64,000 nt of DNA from an uncultured Aquimarina sp. (GCF_947500065.1 NZ_CANMQT010000008.1:124001-188000), one strand, 5' to 3'; counted from the first letter of the stretch, positions 32,909 through 42,495 are shown. Notes: generated by a model from the letters alone, not told the origin. Made by a program: numbers and translations.

Positions 32909-33535
32909 ATGCGGAGATCATTCCTATTTCTTATTCTTTTAGTGTTTACTTCCAGTTGTAGCACAAAAAAAAGTGATGATCCACAACTAGACGATTTCGT
33001 AAAACTATTATCAGGGAAGTTTTCTTCTAAAAAACAATCAGAACTAGAATCAGGGTATTCCGCAATTAGTCTTATTAACGAACCTATTTGGAAAGGTAGA
33101 TCAGGGTATTGGTTATATCAGGAACTATATGATGAAAAAAACAGCACCTTAATGTACAATCAAAGAATTCTGAATATTCGAAGAGTAGATAGCGTTACCC
33201 TTAGCAGTGTCAGTTATATTATTCCAAATCAAAAAAAATACACCAATGCCTGGAAAGATGTATCTCTTTTTAATCATTTGAATATTGACAGCTTAAAGAT
33301 CAGAGAAGGGTGCGATGTATATTTCAAAAAGAAAACCTCTACTATCTATCAGGGAAAAACTAAAAAGGGAACTTGTTCAAGCAGCTTTAGTGAAAAAATA
33401 TCCTATACAACAGGGAATATAGTGATTAGCAGAAAAAAAATCACCTCTTGGGATAGAGGTTATGATCATAATGGAAAACAGGTATGGGGTAAAATTCAAG
33501 GACCTTATAAGTTTATTCGTGTTTCCGAAAATTAA
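32909..33535 (+). CDS. CpcT/CpeT-family lipoprotein (chromophore-lyase fold)
   Basis: A 208-residue lipoprotein with a short signal ending TSSC (Cys 17). The mature part follows the CpcT/CpeT pattern closely: LLSGKFSSKKQSE, PIWKGRSGYWLYQEL, YNQRILNIRR, GCDVYFKKKTSTIYQG-like, and the ending SWDRGYDHNGKQVWG followed by GPYKF. In cyanobacteria this family attaches bilins to phycobiliproteins. Flavobacteria have none, so the role here must be different, perhaps binding a tetrapyrrole or lipid in the envelope. The family call is strong, the function open. It is convergent with the Rrf2 gene, 7 bases apart. Confidence 0.85.
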   Translation: MRRSFLFLILLVFTSSCSTKKSDDPQLDDFVKLLSGKFSSKKQSELESGYSAISLINEPIWKGRSGYWLYQELYDEKNSTLMYNQRILNIRRVDSVTLSSVSYIIPNQKKYTNAWKDVSLFNHLNIDSLKIREGCDVYFKKKTSTIYQGKTKKGTCSSSFSEKISYTTGNIVISRKKITSWDRGYDHNGKQVWGKIQGPYKFIRVSEN

Positions 33536-33542
33536 TTAAGGA

Positions 33543-33953
33543 TTAGTCCATAAAATCTCCTAATGTTTTATTTTCTAAAACTTTTAAAGTATTATCCCTC
33601 ACTTCAATCATTAGCTTGTGTACGGTACAAGCATCCTCATCAGGACAATCATCACATTTTTCATAAAAATTCAAACTCACACAAGGCAACATTGCTATAG
33701 GCCCTTCTAACACCCTTATTACCGCAGCCATTGAAATTTCTTTAGGTTCTTTAATCAAGTAATATCCACCACCTTTTCCTTTCTTGGAACCCAATAAACC
33801 GTTTTTACGAAGTGTAAGTAATATACTTTCTAAAAATTTTTGAGAAATATTTTCGCTCTTAGCTATCTCGGATATTAATACAGGATGTTCACACCTTTTT
33901 CTGGCGATATAAGTCAACGCTTTTAATCCGTATTTTGTTTTCTTCGAAAGCAT
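33543..33953 (-). CDS. Rrf2-family transcriptional regulator
   Basis: A 136-residue winged-helix regulator. The DNA-binding part is typical (KYGLKALTYIARK, ISEIAKSENISQKFLESIL, SKKGKGGGYYL). The C-terminal half has four cysteines at 91, 100, 103 and 109 (PCVSLNFYEKCDDCPDEDAC), a spacing suited to an iron-sulfur cluster, so it may sense iron, redox or nitric oxide. No Suf or Isc genes lie nearby. A -7 element with perfect TAnnTTTG is 20-27 bases upstream. It is 118 bases downstream of the pentein gene pair on the same strand. Confidence 0.9.
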   Translation of the reverse strand: MLSKKTKYGLKALTYIARKRCEHPVLISEIAKSENISQKFLESILLTLRKNGLLGSKKGKGGGYYLIKEPKEISMAAVIRVLEGPIAMLPCVSLNFYEKCDDCPDEDACTVHKLMIEVRDNTLKVLENKTLGDFMD

Positions 33954-33972
33954 CTGATAAATTTATTATACT

Positions 33973-33980
33973 CAAAAATA
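33973..33980 (-). promoter_or_regulatory. Candidate -7 element for the Rrf2 gene
   Basis: Minus-strand TATTTTTG matches TAnnTTTG; predicted leader about 15 bases. No -33 TTG at normal spacing. Confidence 0.45.
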
Positions 33981-34071
33981 GTCAAAAGATATCACATCGT
34001 ATTTTAACTAATGTCTTATACCTATTATTAAGTTCTGGTAATCACAAATGTAATAATACGAATGGTGAAAA

Positions 34072-35004
34072 TTATTTTTTCGGAAGAAAAACTTCTGCCA
34101 TCATACACCGAGCACTTCCTCCACCTAATTTTTCTATTGTTTGCAAATCACTATGAAGAATTGCACAATGTCCTTCTATTTTTGATATTTGATCCTTAGA
34201 CAAACTATTATATGCTGCGGAAGACATCACCAAATATGGTTTTTCATTGGCGCCAACTACCTGTAACATATTTCCAGCAAAGTTATTTACCTGATCTTCA
34301 GTAATTTTAATTATTTCCTTGCCATCATTCTTTAGATGATTTATAAGATTTTTACGTTCTTTTTTATCATCTATGCAATCCACACATACCACCACAAAAG
34401 TCTCCCCAATTCCCATCATAACATTAGTATGATAAATTGCTAATCGTTCATCATTAACCGTTTGATATGCAGTAAAAATGACAGGAGTATACTCAAAATC
34501 TTCGCAGAATTCAATAAGCAATTCTTCATCAGCTCGTGCTGATAATGCACAGTATGCTTTTTTATGTACTCTATCCAAAACAAGACTTCCAGTACCTTCA
34601 AGAAAAACATCGTCCTCTTCTGCCTCTGTGTAATCAACTATGTTTTTTATTTCAAAACCAGTATTTTCAATAATATCAAGTACTTCAGGACGGCGTTCTC
34701 TTCTTCTATTAACGGCAAACATTGGATATAAACCTACATCTCCATTTTCGTGAAAAGAAACCCAGTTATTCGGAAAAATAGAATCTGGTGTATCATTTTC
34801 TAACTTATCCTCTATAACAACAACATTAACGCCTATTGATTCGAGCTTTTCTATAAAAACATCAAACTCTTTTTGTGCTTTTGCATTAACGTCTTCTACA
34901 CTATTATCCGACGCATTCTGATAATAGTTATTAACTGCTGTTTGTTCGTTCATCCTAAACTTAACCGGACGAATCATTACTATAGTATTTGTAATTTGTT
35001 TCAT
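34072..35004 (-). CDS. ctlX: CtlX-like citrulline/arginine hydrolase (pentein fold)
   Basis: A 310-residue member of the arginine-deiminase superfamily. The start TNTIVMIRPVKFRMNEQT, the SIFPNNWVSFH block, FLEGTGSLVLD, the catalytic-His segment IYHTNVMMG and the terminal nucleophile GGGSARCMMAE (Cys 300) match the group annotated as citrulline utilization hydrolase CtlX. Family members hydrolyse guanidino or ureido groups; the exact substrate cannot be told. It follows a second, unrelated-looking pentein gene by 3 bases on the same strand, so the pair forms an operon, probably for arginine or citrulline breakdown. Confidence 0.75.
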   Translation of the reverse strand: MKQITNTIVMIRPVKFRMNEQTAVNNYYQNASDNSVEDVNAKAQKEFDVFIEKLESIGVNVVVIEDKLENDTPDSIFPNNWVSFHENGDVGLYPMFAVNRRRERRPEVLDIIENTGFEIKNIVDYTEAEEDDVFLEGTGSLVLDRVHKKAYCALSARADEELLIEFCEDFEYTPVIFTAYQTVNDERLAIYHTNVMMGIGETFVVVCVDCIDDKKERKNLINHLKNDGKEIIKITEDQVNNFAGNMLQVVGANEKPYLVMSSAAYNSLSKDQISKIEGHCAILHSDLQTIEKLGGGSARCMMAEVFLPKK

Positions 35005-35007
35005 TAT

Positions 35008-35922
35008 CTAATCTCTTATCAATGGCATTGTAGAACAACGTAAAAGACCCTCTTGCTTTGCTATTTCCGAATAAGAAACCTCTTCTACCGTTATATTAAA
35101 GCTACGTAGCCAAGTGTTTAATCTAGTAAAACTTTTCTCAGAAATCACCACATCTTCTGATATAGAAAATATATTTGAATTCATATAATACATTTCATCT
35201 CTATTGATATGAAATAGGTTCTCTTTTCCAAAAAAGTCAACTAAGTACTTATAATCATCTAAATTTCTAAATCCTTCTTTATGAATTATAGCTTTATTTT
35301 TACCTACAGGTTGAAAACAGCAATCTAAATGTAAGGCATTATCTCTTGGGTCATCCATAGATTTATTGAGATCAAACTCCTTGACTATTTTATTTGGAAA
35401 AAGCGATTTAATATATTCTACCCCTTTCATGTTTGTTCTTGCTACAATACAATCACTGTAATCTTCTCCTTTATAGGTTCCTATAAAAATATGATCATTA
35501 TGAATGATAATATCACCTCCTTCAAAATGAATATCCTCCGATGGGGCTTTATATACATTTTCAGGATTAATTTGATCAATAACATACTGAATAGCTTTAA
35601 TTTCCTTTTCTCTATCGGGAAGTATATTTGATTTTATAAATTTATTCTCGATAACTAATGCAATGTCTCTTGCAAAAATCTGATTATAACTATCTAATAT
35701 TTCAGGTCTATATACTTTTACTTCATATTTCTCAAAAACTTTCGCAACCCCTTCCATTTCCGAAACCATATCTGACTCTTTAGGATAGCTGCCAGCTTTG
35801 ATATGTTCTATAGATTTAGGATCATATGCTTCTTCAATTTTTGGAATTGGACCATTACTTACAGCTGTCCCTAATACAACTGCTCTAAGTCTTGAAGTTT
35901 CATTTTTAATATTTAATTTCAA
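35008..35922 (-). CDS. Arginine deiminase / amidinotransferase-family protein (pentein fold)
   Basis: A 304-residue guanidino-group-modifying enzyme. The catalytic residues are visible: FARDIALV, IHFEGGDIII, the His in NALHLDCCFQP and the nucleophile Cys 296 in LLRCSTMPL. This layout fits arginine deiminase, dimethylargininase or amidinotransferase, and sequence alone does not choose among them. It leads a two-gene operon with ctlX. A perfect -7 octamer and a 6-bp hairpin (35955-35971) lie upstream. Confidence 0.82.
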   Translation of the reverse strand: MKLNIKNETSRLRAVVLGTAVSNGPIPKIEEAYDPKSIEHIKAGSYPKESDMVSEMEGVAKVFEKYEVKVYRPEILDSYNQIFARDIALVIENKFIKSNILPDREKEIKAIQYVIDQINPENVYKAPSEDIHFEGGDIIIHNDHIFIGTYKGEDYSDCIVARTNMKGVEYIKSLFPNKIVKEFDLNKSMDDPRDNALHLDCCFQPVGKNKAIIHKEGFRNLDDYKYLVDFFGKENLFHINRDEMYYMNSNIFSISEDVVISEKSFTRLNTWLRSFNITVEEVSYSEIAKQEGLLRCSTMPLIRD

Positions 35923-35974
35923 TGGTCTGATTTTAAGGTAAAATTATCGTTTCTAATCAGCTTTACTGATTGAA

Positions 35975-35982
35975 CAAATATA
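35975..35982 (-). promoter_or_regulatory. Candidate -7 element for the pentein operon
   Basis: Minus-strand TATATTTG matches TAnnTTTG. RNA starting about 5 bases on would soon form the hairpin AATCAG / CTGATT at 35955-35971. No -33 TTG. Confidence 0.45.
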
Positions 35983-36086
35983 GGAAGAGGTATTATTTTG
36001 ATACTAATTTTATTCAAAAAAAATATCAACTTTTTATCAAATTCTGAAATTAGCTATTTATTAAAACTATATATTGATAATTTCAC

Positions 36087-36122
36087 AAAAAAAAGGGTGT
36101 TGAAGTAATTCAACACCCTTTT
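36087..36122 (-). terminator. Terminator after gltA
   Basis: AAAAGGGTGTTGAA (36091-36104) pairs with TTCAACACCCTTTT (36109-36122) over GTAA; the minus strand continues as a run of T's. It lies 17 bases beyond the citrate synthase stop. Confidence 0.9.
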
Positions 36123-36138
36123 CATTTTAAAAGCTTTC

Positions 36139-37425
36139 TTATCTTTCAGAAACTGTCTTAAATGCTCTATAATTTTCTCCAACATATATCTGTCTTGGTC
36201 TACCAATTGGTTCCTTACGAAGACGCATTTCTCTCCATTGCGCAATCCAACCAGGTAATCTTCCTAGTGCGAACATTACCGTAAACATCTCTGTAGGTAT
36301 TCCTAAAGCTCTATATATAATACCGGAATAGAAATCTACATTAGGATATAATTTTCTCTTCACAAAATATTCGTCTTCTAAAGCAACTTTAGCAAGACCT
36401 TTAGCAATATCAAGAACAGGATCTTCTATTCCTAAATCTCCAAGAACTTCTTCTGCAGCTACCTTAATTATCTTAGCCCTAGGATCAAAGTTTTTATATA
36501 CTCTATGTCCAAATCCCATTAAACGGAAAGAATCTTCTTTATCTTTTGCTTTGTTTATATATTTTGCTGTGTCTCCTCCATCTTCTTTAATCGCCTCAAG
36601 CATTTCTATAACCGCTTGGTTTGCTCCTCCATGTAATGGACCCCATAAAGCAGAAATTCCCGCTGATAATGATGTAAATAGTCCAGCATGAGAAGAACCC
36701 ACAATTCGTACTGTTGAAGTTGAGCAATTCTGTTCATGATCTGCGTGTAGAATAAGTAACTTATCTAAAGCATCATTAACAATTTTATTAGCTTCATATG
36801 TTTTATTAGGTCTTGAGAACATCATTTTATGTAAATTCTCTACATATCCTAATGAACTATCTCCATAATCTAAAGGAAGACTTTTACGCTTTCTCATAGT
36901 CCAAGCTGCAAGAACGGGGAACTTAGCCATTATTTTCACTATGGCATTATACATAGCTTCTTCAGAATCCACATCTACAGACATTGGATTAAAAGCTATC
37001 AACGCACTTGTTAAAGAAGAAAGAACTCCCATCGGGTGTGCACTCTTTGGAAATCCATCAAGGATTCTCTTCATATCTTCATCTACATGAGATTCTTCTT
37101 TTATATCTTTATCAAATTTATCTAGCTCTTCAGCTGTCGGTAATTCTCCAAAAATCAATAAGTAAGCAACTTCCAAAAAATCAGCTTTCTCAGCTAACTC
37201 TTCTATAGAATATCCTCTGTATCTTAGAATTCCTTTTTCTCCATCCAGAAAAGTGATTGCGCTCTCACAGCTTCCTGTGTTTTTAAATCCAGGATCTATG
37301 GTGGTTATACCTCCTGTGGCGCTTCTAAGAGTTTTGATATCAATTCCTAATTCTTGTTCAGTTCCTTCTATTATTGGGAACTCATATTTGTTACCGTCGA
37401 TTTCTAAAGTAGCTTTTTTTGACAT
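36139..37425 (-). CDS. gltA: Citrate synthase (type II, hexameric class)
   Basis: Condenses acetyl-CoA and oxaloacetate at the head of the TCA cycle. The 428-residue product has both active-site histidines in GSSHAGLFTSLSAG / WGPLHGGANQAV and in GFGHRVYKNFDPRA, and the aspartate in NVDFYSGI. The long N-terminal beta domain (EIDGNKYEFPIIEGTE) is that of the NADH-sensitive type II group. It is monocistronic with its own terminator. Confidence 0.97.
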   Translation of the reverse strand: MSKKATLEIDGNKYEFPIIEGTEQELGIDIKTLRSATGGITTIDPGFKNTGSCESAITFLDGEKGILRYRGYSIEELAEKADFLEVAYLLIFGELPTAEELDKFDKDIKEESHVDEDMKRILDGFPKSAHPMGVLSSLTSALIAFNPMSVDVDSEEAMYNAIVKIMAKFPVLAAWTMRKRKSLPLDYGDSSLGYVENLHKMMFSRPNKTYEANKIVNDALDKLLILHADHEQNCSTSTVRIVGSSHAGLFTSLSAGISALWGPLHGGANQAVIEMLEAIKEDGGDTAKYINKAKDKEDSFRLMGFGHRVYKNFDPRAKIIKVAAEEVLGDLGIEDPVLDIAKGLAKVALEDEYFVKRKLYPNVDFYSGIIYRALGIPTEMFTVMFALGRLPGWIAQWREMRLRKEPIGRPRQIYVGENYRAFKTVSER

Positions 37426-37545
37426 TGTGATTATTTAGAATTTTGCTGTTATAATAAGGGTTGCTAAATTACAAAATATAGTGTTAATATATTATTAATC
37501 GCACTATCTATTTTGACCTTACAACATTGCTTTAAAATTATTCAC

Positions 37546-37579
37546 AAAAAAAAGAGGAAGTATTACTAATCCTCTTTTT
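37546..37579 (-). terminator. Terminator after the repeat surface protein gene
   Basis: AAAAAGAGGA (37549-37558) pairs with TCCTCTTTTT (37570-37579) over an 11-base loop; the minus strand ends in T's. It is 37 bases past the stop codon. Confidence 0.75.
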
Positions 37580-37616
37580 AAACATATGATATTTTTAGAA
37601 AAACTAATAAATCAGG

Positions 37617-40600
37617 CTACGGAATTTGCCCAGTTATTGTAAATCCATAAAACTGTATAAAAATATTAATAGGGTGATTTAATATATTATCTCTTATTAC
37701 ATTGGCATCGTTTCCAATTCCTACAATATTTGTTTGTCCATTCATATTTACATCAGCATTATTATATCCTGAAACCGAAAACCCATAAAACTGAATAGCT
37801 AGATTTATAGGGTCGTTTAAAACGGTATCTCTAATAAAAACACTATCATTTGGAGAACCGATTATATTTATTGTTCCATTTTGAGTCGCATCACCAGCCC
37901 ACATACCCACAGTTCCAACTGGCATCCCGTTAGATGTCTGAGCATTCAAACCGTTCGTCATTTGTGAACCATCTCTAAAATCTAAAATAGTAGTAGTGAT
38001 ATCTAAGGTAATTGCCACATTAGTCATTATTCCTAGATGATTTCTATGTTTAACAACAACAAAATAGCTCCCACCGGAAGTAGCAGTCATAGTAATCTCA
38101 GAATCCCCATTCATATCTACAATATCTCCATCTCTTTGTACAAAAGCAGATTGTGAATCTATGATTGTTGTATTGGTAGTTGCATCACGCAGCTCTATAA
38201 ATACCCAATCAACAATATCATCATCATCTACAGCGGCATCATTAAAAATAGTACCATCGACAGATACTCCATCACTATAAGGAGTGTTGTTTGGTAGATA
38301 ACCCGAAACCCTAAGATCATCCCTCATCAAATTATCTGTGCTGCCTAACATTGCTCCTTGCAAAAACACCTTAGGAGAAACTCTAACTATATTATTAAGG
38401 GCATTTACTACAAAGTTATACACTGTTGGTGCTGATCCACAATCTATATCAAAAGTAACAGTCGCTGTATATGTGCCAGAATCGATCATCTGTATATCAT
38501 TAGACACTATTATTTCTGTACCTGTACCCGAAAAAGAATTCGGTCCAGACCAAGATACTGTTCCATTAAATGGTTCTGGAAAACGCAATTCTAATTTCCT
38601 ACCGATTTCGACATCTATCGTTTCTGCCGGATTGGCCATATACGTAGCATCATCTATGCTGGTTTCAAATGAAAGTGTTGGATTTGCACTATTAATAGTA
38701 ATATCTTTTTGAACAGTTATTCCACACAGGCCAGATATCACATAATTAATTGTATACATTCCAGGAGTAGTTGCTGACAAATCTATTTCTCCAGTACCTG
38801 TATTTGCAAAAACCAATCCTGTTGTACTACTAAACAAACCGCTACTTGTTCCTGAAACACTTGGCACTGGGTTACTATCAGCTTCACAAAACACAGAAGA
38901 AGAATAGTTAAAATCAGCAGTGCTATTTGCTGTAATAGTAATATCAAAAGTGCTAGTAACAGCACATAAACCAGGTGTAGTATATGTTATTTCGTGAGCT
39001 CCAGTTGTACTAGCATCCAGATCGATTATACCTGAACCTGAATCTATTGATAATCCAGAAGCTGAACTATTAGTAAAGGTTCCCCCAGTTGTTCCTGTAA
39101 TTGAAGGAGAAGGATCTACATCACCACTGCAATAATCTGTAGCTGTATAGCTAAATGTAGCATCTTCACTTGTAATTGTTATGTTCTGAGGAATACTTGT
39201 TGAACCACAACTTCCAGAAACTTCATAAACAATAGGATATATTCCTAATGGAGTCGTTGCCAAATCAATTTCTCCCGTATTAATATCCAAAAATATTAAG
39301 TTTACATCTGTACTACTGAAGGTACCACCATTTGTTCCCGTTATAATTGGAACAGGATTACTATCTGATTTACAATAGGTGGAAGATGAGTAATTAAATT
39401 CTGCAATACCAGCAGCTGTTATAGTAAGATTAAATGTACTTGAAGCAGTACAAGCTCCAGTTATAGTATATGTAATCTCGTGAGCACCCAAAATACTTCC
39501 ACTTATATCAATTATACCTGTATTAGGATCTATAGACAAACCAGAAGTTGAACTATTAGAAAAAATTCCACCTGTAGTTCCTGTAATAGTTGGCGATGGA
39601 TCTACATCATCACCGCAAAACTCTATTGACGTATAACTAAACGATGTGTCTGCTCCTGTAATGGTAATATTCTGAGGAGCACTTGTTGCAGCACAATTTC
39701 CTGTTAACTCATAAACAATCGGATATGTTCCGATTGGAGTTGCTACTAAATCAATCTCACCTGTATTGGCATTTGCAAATACTAAATTAACATCGGTACT
39801 TGTAAAAGTTCCTCCCCCGGTTCCCGATATGGTGGCCGCCGGATTGGTACTTGTTTTACAAAAAGATGTACTATCATAAGAGAAAGAAGGATTTCCAGAG
39901 GAAACAATATTTATGATAAAAGGAGCTGCAGAACTTGTTGATCCTTGGCAATTATTTGTAACAAATCTATTCACAAAATATGTTCCTGGTGAAGAGGAAC
40001 CTGGACTAATAACTCCTGTAGACGCATTCATTGCCAAACCTGCTCCAGCAAGAAATACTTGGTTAGCAGTTTCTGGTATCACCTCATTTAAGACAGGGAT
40101 GATAGGGTTGATATCATCACTACAATAGCTATCAGAAGCATAAGAGAAATTTGGATCTAAAGTACTTACTATTTTCACGGTATGTGTAGCGATAACACAT
40201 CCACCTGGTGCTGTGTATTCCACAGTATACTCTCCAGCTGTTGATGCACCCAGATCAATTTGTCCAGTAGTAGATGCCATTTTGCCAGTAAAAGATTTCA
40301 TCCTGCTATTTCCATTTCCAGGCTTTATGATAAATTCGGATCCTCCTCCGCCTCCAACAAATACTAATCCAGCAGGAGAGCTAGTAAACTCACCTCCAGT
40401 CACACCAGTGATTACTGGAGTGGGATTCGAACCAGATGTACATAACGTTGTAGATGTTGTTCCACTAGCATTATATATTATAGTTGTTGGATCTGATGAA
40501 TGAATTGTTACATTCTGCATAAAAGTCAAGGGGCTTCCACTAGGGACAGTATAGGTAACTGGATACGTTCCAGGTGTACTTGCACTGAGATCAATTTCTC

Positions 40601-40889
40601 CTGTAGTCGAATTAGCAAAAACTAATCCCATTGTACTAGTGAATGTTCCTCCAGGAGTTGTCACATTAGGGATAGGATCTATATCGCTCTGACAAAATTC
40701 TGATGGGGTATAATCAAAAGTAGCATTAAGCACTTCTATTTTTTCGAACTCTTCACCTGACGTATCATTAAATGATAAGTTAAGACTATTTAAAATATCT
40801 GCAACATCATTCTCAATAATAGATTCGTTACCGAATGTAAAATTAGTTGATAAAGCCAGTAAGAAGAACAATAGTAAAAGTCTCTTCAT
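37617..40889 (-). CDS. Large secreted repeat protein with Ig-like and dockerin-like ends
   Basis: A 1090-residue exported surface protein. The signal peptide ends near residue 20. Eight repeats of about 80 residues (starts near 57, 135, 246, 335, 416, 496, 577, 658) each begin with F-x-Y and a Cys (EFCQSD, SYCSDD, SFCKTS, EFCGDD), continue with TGTTGGTF, and end with TGEIDLSATTPG-YPI-Y. Most of repeats 3-8 hold a second Cys that could bond to the first. An Ig-like domain (about 740-830) and a beta-rich domain (about 835-970) follow. Last are two Asn/Asp-rich units resembling dockerin calcium loops, GDATQNGTINIIG (999-1011) and ADVNMNGQTNIVG (1045-1057), each followed by IRD. Adhesin or scaffold is likely; the ligand is unknown. 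Confidence 0.75.
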   Translation of the reverse strand: MKRLLLLFFLLALSTNFTFGNESIIENDVADILNSLNLSFNDTSGEEFEKIEVLNATFDYTPSEFCQSDIDPIPNVTTPGGTFTSTMGLVFANSTTGEIDLSASTPGTYPVTYTVPSGSPLTFMQNVTIHSSDPTTIIYNASGTTSTTLCTSGSNPTPVITGVTGGEFTSSPAGLVFVGGGGGSEFIIKPGNGNSRMKSFTGKMASTTGQIDLGASTAGEYTVEYTAPGGCVIATHTVKIVSTLDPNFSYASDSYCSDDINPIIPVLNEVIPETANQVFLAGAGLAMNASTGVISPGSSSPGTYFVNRFVTNNCQGSTSSAAPFIINIVSSGNPSFSYDSTSFCKTSTNPAATISGTGGGTFTSTDVNLVFANANTGEIDLVATPIGTYPIVYELTGNCAATSAPQNITITGADTSFSYTSIEFCGDDVDPSPTITGTTGGIFSNSSTSGLSIDPNTGIIDISGSILGAHEITYTITGACTASSTFNLTITAAGIAEFNYSSSTYCKSDSNPVPIITGTNGGTFSSTDVNLIFLDINTGEIDLATTPLGIYPIVYEVSGSCGSTSIPQNITITSEDATFSYTATDYCSGDVDPSPSITGTTGGTFTNSSASGLSIDSGSGIIDLDASTTGAHEITYTTPGLCAVTSTFDITITANSTADFNYSSSVFCEADSNPVPSVSGTSSGLFSSTTGLVFANTGTGEIDLSATTPGMYTINYVISGLCGITVQKDITINSANPTLSFETSIDDATYMANPAETIDVEIGRKLELRFPEPFNGTVSWSGPNSFSGTGTEIIVSNDIQMIDSGTYTATVTFDIDCGSAPTVYNFVVNALNNIVRVSPKVFLQGAMLGSTDNLMRDDLRVSGYLPNNTPYSDGVSVDGTIFNDAAVDDDDIVDWVFIELRDATTNTTIIDSQSAFVQRDGDIVDMNGDSEITMTATSGGSYFVVVKHRNHLGIMTNVAITLDITTTILDFRDGSQMTNGLNAQTSNGMPVGTVGMWAGDATQNGTINIIGSPNDSVFIRDTVLNDPINLAIQFYGFSVSGYNNADVNMNGQTNIVGIGNDANVIRDNILNHPINIFIQFYGFTITGQIP

Positions 40890-41034
40890 ATAATGTGTTT
40901 TGATTCCGCGAAAGTATTAAAAATTACTTACTCAGCCTTCGAAAATAGTTAAAATAAGTTAAAAATCAGCGTTTTACCGTCAAAAAAGTGCTTTTCGTCG
41001 TTCAAAAACACATCAAACACAGCTTATTTGTAAT

Positions 41035-41064
41035 AAAAAAAGCTCACTTATTAGTGAGCTTTTT
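41035..41064 (-). terminator. Terminator after eno
   Basis: AAAAAGCTCACT (41037-41048) pairs with AGTGAGCTTTTT (41053-41064) over TATT, with seven T's on the minus strand. It lies 15 bases past the eno stop and could also work on the plus strand. Confidence 0.9.
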
Positions 41065-41079
41065 CCTACAAATATTAAT

Positions 41080-42372
41080 TTATTTTTTAACTTTAAAAGC
41101 TTTCTCCTTTGGATAATAGGCTACAACACCTAATTCTTCTTCTATGCGAAGTAGTTGATTATACTTTGCCATTCTATCACTACGTGATGCAGAACCTGTT
41201 TTAATTTGACCTGTATTTAAGGCCACCGCTAAATCGGCTATAGTATTATCTTCGGTTTCACCAGAACGATGTGACATTACAGAGGTATACCCTGCATTAT
41301 GCGCCATATTTACAGCTGCTATCGTTTCTGTAAGTGTTCCTATTTGATTTACCTTAATTAGAATTGAATTAGCAATACCATTTTCAATTCCTCTTGACAA
41401 TCTTTCTACATTGGTTACAAACAAATCATCGCCGACTAGTTGTACTTTGTCACCGACCTTTTCCGTTAAATATTTCCATCCATCCCAATCATTTTCATCC
41501 ATACCATCTTCAATAGATACTATAGGGTATTTGGCAGCTAACTCAGCCAAGTAATCAGCTTGTTCCTCGCTTGTTCTTATAACGCCTGTTTTTCCTTCGA
41601 ATTTAGTATAATCATATTTACCATCTACAAAAAACTCAGCCGCAGCACAATCTAAAGCAACCATTACTTCATCTCCAAATTTATATCCAGCCTTCTCAAC
41701 AGCTAAAGCAATAGAATCCAAAGCATCTTCCGTTCCATCCAATGTTGGTGCAAAACCTCCCTCATCTCCCACAGCGGTACTTAATCCTCTATCATGAAGT
41801 ACTTTCTTTAAATTATGAAAAATTTCAGTTCCCATTTGCATAGCATGAGTGAAATTTTTTGCTTTTACTGGCATCACCATAAACTCTTGAAACGCAATTG
41901 GTGCATCACTATGAGATCCTCCATTGATAATATTCATCATCGGAACAGGTAGTGTATTTGCACTTACTCCTCCTACATAACGATATAACGGCATATTAAG
42001 CTCGTTTGCTGCCGCTTTTGCAGCAGCTAAAGAAACACCTAAGATAGCATTTGCTCCTAGCTTAGACTTATTAGGAGTTCCATCTAATTCGATCATTGTT
42101 AGATCTAACAAATTTTGATCAAATATCGAATATCCTAATAATTCTTCAGCAATTATGGTATTTACATTTTCTACTGCCTTTTTAACTCCTTTACCCATAT
42201 AATCACTTCCACCATCTCTAAGCTCAACAGCTTCGTGCTCTCCCGTTGAAGCTCCAGAAGGAACTGCCGCTCTTCCTAAAACGCCATTTTCGGTAATCAC
42301 GTCTACTTCTACTGTAGGGTTACCACGTGAATCTAAAATTTGTCTAGCGTGAATATTTATAATTACACTCAT
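41080..42372 (-). CDS. eno: Enolase
   Basis: Interconverts 2-phosphoglycerate and phosphoenolpyruvate. The 430-residue product has the N-terminal ARQILDSRGNPTVEVDV, the magnesium ligands and catalytic residues in VALDCAAAEFF, SIEDGMDENDW and LVGDDLFVTN, the catalytic-Lys motif ILIKVNQIGTLTET, and SHRSGETED. Length is normal. It is preceded by a 186-base gap with a perfect 14-bp palindrome about 124 bases upstream and followed by a strong terminator. carA lies upstream on the same strand. Confidence 0.98.
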   Translation of the reverse strand: MSVIINIHARQILDSRGNPTVEVDVITENGVLGRAAVPSGASTGEHEAVELRDGGSDYMGKGVKKAVENVNTIIAEELLGYSIFDQNLLDLTMIELDGTPNKSKLGANAILGVSLAAAKAAANELNMPLYRYVGGVSANTLPVPMMNIINGGSHSDAPIAFQEFMVMPVKAKNFTHAMQMGTEIFHNLKKVLHDRGLSTAVGDEGGFAPTLDGTEDALDSIALAVEKAGYKFGDEVMVALDCAAAEFFVDGKYDYTKFEGKTGVIRTSEEQADYLAELAAKYPIVSIEDGMDENDWDGWKYLTEKVGDKVQLVGDDLFVTNVERLSRGIENGIANSILIKVNQIGTLTETIAAVNMAHNAGYTSVMSHRSGETEDNTIADLAVALNTGQIKTGSASRSDRMAKYNQLLRIEEELGVVAYYPKEKAFKVKK

Positions 42373-42495
42373 TTCTTGATTTGTTTTTGTTGGATAATTT
42401 TAATTCTTCGCAATATACAAAACCGGTAAACTTAAATACCTTCGAAAATCTCTTAATTTATTGCTTAAACCTTAGTGAAAACAACAAGTTATCAA

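Noticed and set aside
37617..40889. CRISPR-like or DNA-level repeat array in the large surface protein gene
   Set aside because: The repeats are about 240 bases, in frame and diverged at DNA level; they are protein domains.
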